Shown piece after piece: positions 56,470 through 64,000 of a DNA stretch of 64,000 nucleotides. A program made the position numbers and the translations under genes. Source of the stretch: Anaspis maculata (lineage: Eukaryota > Arthropoda > Insecta > Coleoptera > Scraptiidae); the NCBI GenBank assembly GCA_949128115.1, contig OX421967.1, positions 23,700,635 to 23,764,634 on the forward strand, read 5' to 3'. Each line of letters begins with the position of its first letter. The stretch's first letter is position 1. Under the pieces are notes generated by a model. It searched no databases. It saw nothing but the letters and a program-made list of their open reading frames with translations, and was not told the DNA's origin.

Positions 56470-56628
56470 CTAGCAGTAAAAAAAATACTATATAAACCAC
56501 GGTCGAGAAAATTATTATAGCTTCAGCGCCTTATATCCCTCAGCTGCGCTTCGGGATCTAAACTGGCGCTTCAGCTATAATAATACTTTCTCAACCTTGG
56601 TATATAATATACTATTACCTAGGTCAAA
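56470..56628. repeat. hairpin repeat 2 with the same loop
   Basis: The same layout as hairpin 1. The loop ATATCCCTCAGCTGCGCTTC plus GGGAT is identical. The inner stem differs on both sides in a compensating way (AAATTATTATAGC with GCTATAATAATACTTT). Confidence 0.8.
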
Positions 56629-57348
56629 TAATCATTATTTGCCCTAGGTTAATAATGAAAATCCATGACTAGCGAAAATTCATACGAAACCGACCAAATG
56701 GCGCTTTCGTGAATTTTATCCAACAAAATTCCTACATCGATTTGCACGTGTATCATATCATCTCATGACATAGAACTCTATGGAACGCCGTCGTGGACAT
56801 AATGAAATGTCTCAGAGAGATTAAATTTTTGCACGTTTTGATGGAAATCACACGACTTATTTATAAAATGTACAGATTTATAAACATATTTTGCCCTTAT
56901 TTGAAACTATTCTGCACTTATTGACAGAAACAGAGGTAGTTTTAAAAGACTTGGCGCAACAGCCATATCAAACCTCGACTGAAACGTTTCCATCAAACAT
57001 TACTTGTGCCTGCGCGCCATTGCGGACAATATAAAAACCCCTGTGAAATAATAATCCTGATCTACTCTGATTGAAATTATTGGATTTATTTATACATTTG
57101 CCTTGTTATTTATAGAAACTTTAGGACTTACTCTATAAGTTACCCAAAACTTTTCACACTTACTCTAACCAAGTCATAAAAAAATAAATCTCTCAACATG
57201 CAACAAATAAATCACTCACACGCACCGGTACACGTTGAGAGATTTATTTTCTGAGGAGCATCCGGCAACGCCGCAGGTTCGCATTGTTCTTTCAGTGCTT
57301 TCTCCTTCAATACCCTTTCAGGGGAATTCTAAAATCCAAGTCGGCAAA
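56629..57348. other. no gene; one short inverted repeat
   Basis: AAAATAAATCTCTCAAC (57181) is mirrored by GTTGAGAGATTTATTTT (57234-57250). The remainder is unremarkable. Confidence 0.45.
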
Positions 57349-57728
57349 AATTCTTGCAGGTTTGTTGCTGTCACCTTCTTCGAGCATTTCCAGACAATTT
57401 TCGTGGTCCTCCAGGTCCTTGGACGTTTACTACTGGCGACCAAAGTACGAAACTTTTTCAGGCCGGCTAAAATTCTTGCAACTCGGCACAACAGGCCGTT
57501 ACTATCACCTACTTCGAGCACTTCCAGACAACTTTCGTGGTCCTCCAGGTCCTTGGAGGTTTGCTGCTAGCGACCAAAGTTCGAAACTTTTGCAGGTCGT
57601 TATACAGGCTGTTGCTGTCTCCTTCTTCGAGCACTTCTAGACAACTTTCGTGATCCTCCAGATCCTTGGAGGTTTGCTGCTGGCGACCAAAGTACGAAAC
57701 TTTTGCAGGTCGGCAAAAATAAACCATG
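57349..57728. repeat. tandem repeat, 3 units of about 113-134 bp
   Basis: Units share CTTCGAGCACTTCCAGACAA, TTTCGTGGTCCTCCAGGTCC, GGAGGTTTGCTGCTGGCGAC and GTACGAAACTTTTGCAGG. Open frames across it on both strands simply repeat the unit. Confidence 0.85.
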
Positions 57729-57743
57729 TAGCGATAGCCCCCT

Positions 57744-59405
57744 TAGTACAAGAAAGATAGATTTCAACCTCGGAATAAATATGGACGTCCTGAAAATTTG
57801 ATATCCTGTTCAGAATTGAGTGGTCTACAACATATCCAAAATCGCCAAAAATCGCACCCGGGGGTTTTGAGTTATTGGAGGGGGGGGGGTTAAAAATTGC
57901 AACTTAAAATAGAGGGGATGAAACCTGTCGATCCATTGGAAGCAAATACATTATAATTCGACGCATCATTTCCCGTTGATACCATTTTGGCACAAAAAAT
58001 GTCGATCACTGTTGAAGGGGGGTCGTGGGGGGGCGAAGCCCTGCTAGGTGGTCCATATTTTGGTTTTTCTGCCCATGTAGAACCGATCACGACAAGTTTG
58101 GTATCTTTTCCGACTACATTTAATCTCCTGAACCCGAATCCGATGTGTTTATTTGGATGGAAGCAAGTTTGAATAAGTTAACTTGAAAAAACTTGTTTTT
58201 TCTTTGACCATTTTGACGAATTTTTTTTTCACTGTTAGATGTGAAAATCTTCAGAAATTTTCAGGGGCCATTGAATTGAAGTGTATTCTTGACGAAAATC
58301 ATCTACTCGATGTTTGATTTTGTTTCTCGAGTTTACAAAATCGATTTGAACTTGAACCGGCCCGGCGCCGCTTCTAATAATGACCAGAACACGACAACAT
58401 GCACCTTTAAATGAAAATAGCATAAACTATTGGAAAACTGATAACTTATCTTTGAAAATTCGAGGATTTGTGCAGAACTGAATTTCCAATAACATAAACA
58501 AAATCGCCGTGAATCGCACTGCAGGATTTTGAGTTATTCGAGGAGGAGGATAACATTTTGTCAAGATTCGTACTATATGAACTGTTACCATTCCCCTCAA
58601 ATATCTCAAACCCTGCAGTGCGATTCATGGTGGTTTTGTTTATGTTATAGGGAATTCAATTCTGCACAGATCATCAAATTTTCAAAGATAAGTTATTATT
58701 TCTTTGATAGTTTAAGCTATTTTCCTTGAAAGGTGCATGCTGTAGTGTTCTGGTCTGTAGCAGACGATGCGTCGGGCCGGCTCAGGTTCAAATCGATTTT
58801 TTATACTCGAGAAACAAAATGGAACATCAAGTAGATGATTTTTGTGAAGAACTCACTTCAATTCAATGGCCCCTGAAAATTTTTCTAAGATGACCACCTC
58901 TAACAGTGGAAAAAAAGTCGTCAAAATTCTCAAAGAAAAAACAAGTTTTTTCAAGTTAACTTGTTCAAACTTGTTTTCATCTAAATTAATACATCGGATT
59001 CGAGTTCAGGAGATTGAATATAGTCCGAAAAGATACCAAACTTGTCGTGATCGGTTCTACATGGTCAGAAAAACAAAATGGACCACCTAGCAGGGCTTCG
59101 CCCCCCCCACGACTCCCCTTCAACAGTGATCGACATTTTTTGTGCCAAAATGGTATCAGCGGGATATGATGCGTCGAATGTTGTTAACGTATTTGCTTCC
59201 AATGGATTGACGGGTTTCATCCCCTCCATTTTAGGTTGCAATTTTTTACCCCCCCCCCCTCCAATGACTCAAAACCCCCGGGTGCGATTTTTGGCGATTT
59301 TGGTAATGTTGTAGAACACTCAATTCTGAACAGAATATCAAATTATCAGGACGTTCATATTTTTTCCGAGGTTTGGCCGATTTTTTTACTATTTTTCCTG
59401 TACTA
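57744..59405. mobile_element. foldback element, copy 2
   Basis: From TAGTACAAGAAAGATAG to TTTTTCCTGTACTA, with arms of about 820 bp mirrored around about 58575 (TATGAACTGTTACC, as in copy 1). It is closely related to copy 1 throughout. No exact target duplication is visible. Confidence 0.9.
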
Positions 59406-59799
59406 CCTGTACAGGTGTCCCGAAATTTATGCAACAAAATTTACAGGGAGGTAGAAAATTGAAAAATAAGGAGACTTTCCTAATAAAAATACTCTCGCAA
59501 ACGTAATAACGGAGATACAGGCCTTCAAGTTTGGTTTTTGAAAACAGTTTTTTTCGCGTAACTTTTGAACCGTTGAGCTGATTTTATTCAAATTTGAACC
59601 AAAGTTTACTAAAATAGGTCTCTATTGAACAATGATAACGCATTTTATCAAACATTTTCAGGGGCGAAGATGATAGGGGGTACCTTCCCCCTTTTTCCCC
59701 TCTGTTTCACCCCCCTGAATAATTTTTGAAATGGTGGCAATTTTTGAATTCTACGTTCAATTTAAAGGAAAAAGTTGCTCCTGCAAAATTTTGATTCAA
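59406..59799. other. no gene; ACAGGTGTCCCGAAA motif
   Basis: Immediately after foldback copy 2, ACAGGTGTCCCGAAATTTAT looks like an element end but has no partner in the window. Confidence 0.4.
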
Positions 59800-62040
59800 G
59801 GCTTCATTTTTGAGATATTTGGGTTTGAAACTTCGGAGAACATCTTAGTGGCGGGGTTAACGGCCAAAAATGGAATGATCTGTGCATTTTGTGATCAAAG
59901 CATGAAATTTGGCATACGTGTTCAGAAGACCCTCCTTTGCAATTTCAGATGTGGCGCCACGCAAGATTTCGCACCAGAGGCACTGTATTGCGGTTAGCAT
60001 ACCTGCTAGGGGTAAATTTTGCAAAAATGGTTCCTGGCCGTTCTCTGGTACCGCACTCGGTATTTTTTAGTTCTGTTTAGCTAAAACTACATGTAGAAAT
60101 GAGTGAGGAGTGCATGTTCACAAGCCAAGTTCCAAATGCTTCCTTTATACGTTGTTTTAATACATTTTAAGGCCAACTTTGTTTTAGTACAGGAAACATG
60201 GTAAAAAAATTGCCAAAACCTCGGCAAAGATATGAACGTCCTGAAAATTTGATATTCTGTTCAGAATTGAGTGCCCTACTACATATCTGAAAGTGCCAAA
60301 AATCGCACCCCGGGGCTTCGAGTTATTGGAAGGGGGGTGAAAAATTGCAACTCAAAATTAAAGGTATTGAACCCGATGGAACCCGTCAATCCAATGGATG
60401 CAAATACGTCGTAATCCGACGCATCACATCCCGTTGATACAATTTTGGCACAAAAAGTGTCGATCATTGTTGTAGGGGGGTCGTGGGGGAGGGCGAAACT
60501 CGACTGGGTGGCTCTTTTTCTTCCTGGGCCATGAAGAATCGATCACGACAAGACTGGTATCTATTTCGACTAAATTCAATGTCCTGAACTTGAATCCGAT
60601 GTATAAATTTGGACAAAAACAAGTTCAAACAAGTTAACTTGAGAAAACCTGTTTTTTCTTTGACAATTTCCACAAAACTTTTTTTTACTGTTAGAGGCAT
60701 TCATCTTTAAAAATATTTTAAAGGTAATTAGATTGAACTGTATTCTTCACGAAAATCATCCATTCGATCTGTAACTTTGTTTTTCGAGATAGAAAAAATC
60801 GATTTGAACTTTAGTCGGCACAGCCCGTCGTCTACTACTGACCAGAACACTACACCATGCATCTTTAAATAAAAATAGCCCAAACTATCTGAAAAATCAT
60901 AAGTAATCTTTGAGAGTTCGAGGATCTGTGCAGAACTGAATTCCCTAAAACATAAACAAAATCGTCATAAATCGCAATGCAGGGTATTGAGTTATTACTT
61001 GAAGGTGCATGCTGTAGTGTTCTGGTCATTAGTAGACGCCGGGCAGTGCCGACTAAAGTTCAAATCGGTTTTTTCTATGTCGGAAAACAAAATTATAGAC
61101 CGAATGGATAATTTTCGTCAAGAATACAGTTTAATCTAATGGCTTCTGAAATATTTCCATGGATGAATATCTCTAACAGTAAAAAAAAGTTTAGTGAAAA
61201 TTGTCAAAGAAAAAACAGGTTTTCTCAAGTTAACTTGTTCGAACTTGTTTTTATCCAAATTTACACATCGGATTCAAGTTCAGGACATTGAATTTAGTCG
61301 GAAAAGATACCAATCTTGTCGGGATCGATTCTTCATGGCCCAGGAAGAAAAAGAGCCACCCAGCCGAGTTTCGCCCTTCCCCACGACCCCCCTTCAACAA
61401 TGATCGACACTTTTCGTGCTAAAATTGTATCAACTGGTTGTGATGCGTCGAACTACGACGTATTTGCATCCATTGGATTGACGGGTTCCATCGGGTTCTA
61501 TACCTTTCATTTTGAGCTGCAATTTTTTACCCCTCCTCCAATAACTCAAAGCCTCGGGGTGCGATTTTTGGCAATTTTAGATATGTAGTAGGGTACATAA
61601 TTCTGAGCAGAGTATCAAATTTTCAGGACGTTCATATCTTTGCCGAGGTATTGGCAATTTTTTTACCAAGTTTCCTGTACCAAAACAAGGTTGGCCTTAA
61701 AATGTATTGAAACAACGTATAAAGGCAGCATTTGGAACTTTGCTTGTGAAAATGTACTCCTCACTCATTTCTACATGTAGTTTTAACTAAACAGAACTAA
61801 AATATACCGACTGCGGTACCAGAGACCGGCCAGGAACCATTTTTGCAGAATTTACCCCTAGCAGGTATATTAACCGCAATACAGCGTCTCTGGCGCAAAA
61901 TCTTGCGTGGCGCCACATCTGGAATTGCGAAGGAGGGTCTTTTGAACAAGTATGCCAAATTTCATGCTTTGATCACAAAATGCACAGACCATTCCGCTAA
62001 CCCCCCCACTATCTCGAAAACACCACTTTCAAGGCCTTAA
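59800..62040. mobile_element. outer palindrome around foldback copy 3
   Basis: 59800-60184 and 61681-62040 are inverted copies: GATCTGTGCATTTTGTGATC, GAAATTTGGCATAC, GGCGCCACGCAAGATT, TTGCAAAAATGGTTCCTGGC, AACTACATGTAGAAATGAGT, and CTTTGTTTTAG/CAAAACAAGG next to the core. The other foldback copies lack this sequence. It is therefore a separate palindromic element with foldback copy 3 at its centre, or a composite. Confidence 0.85.
60185..61680. mobile_element. foldback element, copy 3
   Basis: TAGTACAGGAAACATGG to AAGTTTCCTGTAC, about 1.5 kb. The arms mirror each other except near the turn (about 60985), where part of one arm is lost. More diverged from copies 1 and 2 than those are from each other. 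Confidence 0.88.
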
Positions 62041-62254
62041 AAATTAAAATTCAAGAAAACTCAAGATTCCTCAACTGAAATGAATTTTCAAGGTGTTTCA
62101 AGTTGATAAACTACTATTTTTGCTAGAAAACATGAAGCTTCTCAGAAAAAAAAATTGGGCCCTGAAAAGTGACTATTTTGAGATGTTTTCCAAAGTTTCA
62201 AACACAAAAATCTGTTGTGGGGCGACACAAAACTTTCCCGGCGGTATCCAGGGA

Positions 62255-63984
62255 CGTCAGTATTGATTTTGATCGAAGTGTCCCTTCGGGAGGGGGAGGA
62301 TTTAATTAGGAAATTGATGAAAATTTTTTAGTGAGTTGAGCGTTTAGCGAGCATCCTGCATCCATTGTTGGGCCGACAGAACAAATGACAGGTTGTTAGG
62401 TTTCCAAGGTGATAGAATATTTCAAATGTATGAAGAACTAGGAAGCTAATTGTTGCGGAATTTGAAGAATGCAATGCAGGTTCCTCATTAAAATTTTTGT
62501 TTCTACTTTAGACATGATGATAAAACTACACAAACCTGATTGAGAACTTTTACGGCATCTCTGTGTCAAATTTTAACTCTATATCTTCAATTTAGAGCTT
62601 GGGCAGAGAAGCCCAGACGCAATGTCCCACCTGAGGACTTTCGATCAAAATCATTCACCCAAAGTCTAATCAGGTCATTCGAGGCTGAACTTACGCTTTC
62701 GTACCTGATTTCGATTTGATCCGATCAACAATTTGGTAGTTATCGTGGCAGAACCGTTTGTTTTGCGCGATCGCATTATGAAGTATCTCGGCGGTATCCA
62801 GAGACGTCAGTAATGATTTTGATCGAAGTGTCCCTTCGGGATGTGGAGGAATCGATTTGGAAATTGATGAAAAAATTCTATTGAGTTGAGTGTTTAGCGA
62901 GCATCCTGCATCCATTGTTAAGCGGGCAGAACAAATGACAGGTTAGGTCCAAGATGATGAAATACTTAATCCAAAGGCAGAACTAGGTAGTTCACTGTTG
63001 TATGATATCTCAAGAATGCAATGCTAGTTTCGTATTAAAATTTTTGTTTCTACTTTAGATATGATGATAAAATTACACAAACTTGATAAGGACTTTTACT
63101 GCATCGCATCTTTGTGTCAAATTTCAACCCTATATCTTCAATTTAGAGCTTGGGTAGACAAGCCGAGCGACGGCATTCTGTTATCATTGTTGGACAGTTG
63201 TTGGCAGAACAGTTCAATCTGCACGATTACATATCAAATGATTGTAAAACTGAAGAAAAAATCGATCAAGTCCAGCGACCATCCAGGAAAACTAACTCGG
63301 ATACACACATCACAATAAAGCACTGCGGTTCAAGGTTCAAGGCTTTGTAGAACCTCATCCATCAGAACATTTAGTTCCATAGAGAGAAAGTTGTTTTTCA
63401 ACCAAAATAATTCAGAAGATTGGACGAAAAATAGTTTGAGAATATCCAAGAACCAACTACCGATTGTTGAAAAAATATTTGGTGGAAATCGGTTCACGAG
63501 TATAGAATACCTGGCGGGAGTTCTTATTATTTGAACTTCAGGGCCCCAAACGGCATGTGGAATGGAGCTTCGAGCCCTTGAAAAGGACAGGTCCGGAACA
63601 CACCTGACGGCACAATAGTTCTGAAGACTGAAAAGACGAGGGGGAGCTCAGTGGGACTCCATGCGACACCCGTAGACACCATAGAGCTTCAACCAACCCA
63701 AGAAGACATAACGGCGTCGATTGGCCTGAAACGGCAAAATCTGATAGTCACAAGTGGGGGCCCCATCAGGGCTTTGAACGGCAGTAAGAAAACATGGGGC
63801 CCTGGTACCGAATCATACAAGGGAACTGGACACATTCGAGATTGAACGTAGGTATACGCCAAAACGGGATGGGCATACTGGAGTTGCTAAAGCTACAGAA
63901 AACACAAGGGGGTTCACGGAGCCCCCCAAAACGATACTTGAAGACACAAAGGATCGGAGCACACTGTTGTCTTAAACGATAAAA
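62255..63984. repeat. R-family dispersed repeat, copies 2 and 3
   Basis: The segment starting GATCGAAGTGTCCCTTCGGG occurs twice here (about 62271 and 62820, offset ~550 bp), so part of the unit is in tandem. The rest (63510-63984) matches 4790-4890 and 5830-6183. It includes the pre-insertion state of the mariner target (GGCACAATAGTTCTG, about 63608). The copy runs off the window end. Confidence 0.8.
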
Positions 63985-64000
63985 AGAAACACACCGAGAT

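Noticed and set aside
57235..57640. 111- and 118-codon frames as a repeat protein
   Set aside because: They follow the 113-134-bp tandem repeat, whose unit length is not constant or a multiple of three. There is no start context or domain.

Overview
This is eukaryotic nuclear DNA, most likely from an arthropod and probably an insect. It is AT-rich and has no operons or bacterial-type genes. It is dense with insect-style mobile DNA: Ty3/gypsy-type LTR, mariner, hAT and other terminal-inverted-repeat (TIR) elements, jockey/CR1-like non-LTR retrotransposons with (AAT)n tails, tRNA-derived SINEs, foldback elements and a satellite array. The species cannot be fixed from sequence alone. No host protein-coding gene could be identified with confidence. 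The only recognisable coding sequence belongs to mobile elements.

Layout. 0.2-0.84 kb: a TATA-flanked TIR element with a smaller one inside. 1.78-2.31 kb: a solo LTR with ATAT target duplication. 3.4-4.0 kb: a degenerate TIR element. 4.4-6.2 kb: a dispersed repeat (R family, also at 62.2-64.0 kb) split by a dead mariner. 7.0-7.6 kb: another CAGGGTG-type TIR element. 8.1-8.3 and 13.2-13.4 kb: two tRNA-derived SINEs. 10.5-10.9 kb: an inverted repeat. 14.74-19.76 kb: a foldback-like element whose two arms are tandem ~160-bp repeats in opposite orientation, later hit by three other elements. 20.5-21.0 and 38.3-38.9 kb: two related element ends carrying a 10-bp-period minisatellite. 21.8-22.5 kb: an inverted repeat. 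23.2-25.1 kb: a 5'-truncated non-LTR retrotransposon with an uninterrupted 599-codon reverse transcriptase (RT) frame.

25.3-36.6 kb is an interrupted ~550-bp satellite array of about 14 units with one recent two-unit duplication. It is broken by a 1.65-kb foldback element and two other insertions. 39.3-40.3 kb is the only GC/CpG-rich block and is the best candidate for a host promoter or first exon. 40.69-40.86 kb is a small hAT element with perfect 8-bp target duplications. 42.5-44.1 kb is a frameshifted RT.

From 45 kb on, elements sit inside elements. A foldback element is split by palindrome X, which is split at its centre by palindrome Y. A 4.7-kb TIR element contains three hAT elements nested in one another, each with intact 8-bp duplications. 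53.1-54.0 kb is a long-TIR element, 56.3-56.6 kb holds two hairpin repeats with a conserved loop, and 57.3-57.7 kb is a tandem repeat. 57.7-59.4 kb is a second foldback copy. A third copy (60.2-61.7 kb) lies at the centre of a wider palindrome (59.8-62.0 kb).

The genes do not form a pathway. The window records successive transposition, satellite expansion and decay. Its most notable features are the nesting with readable insertion order, the two cases of insertion at the dyad centre of an existing palindrome, and the foldback element with tandem-repeat arms.
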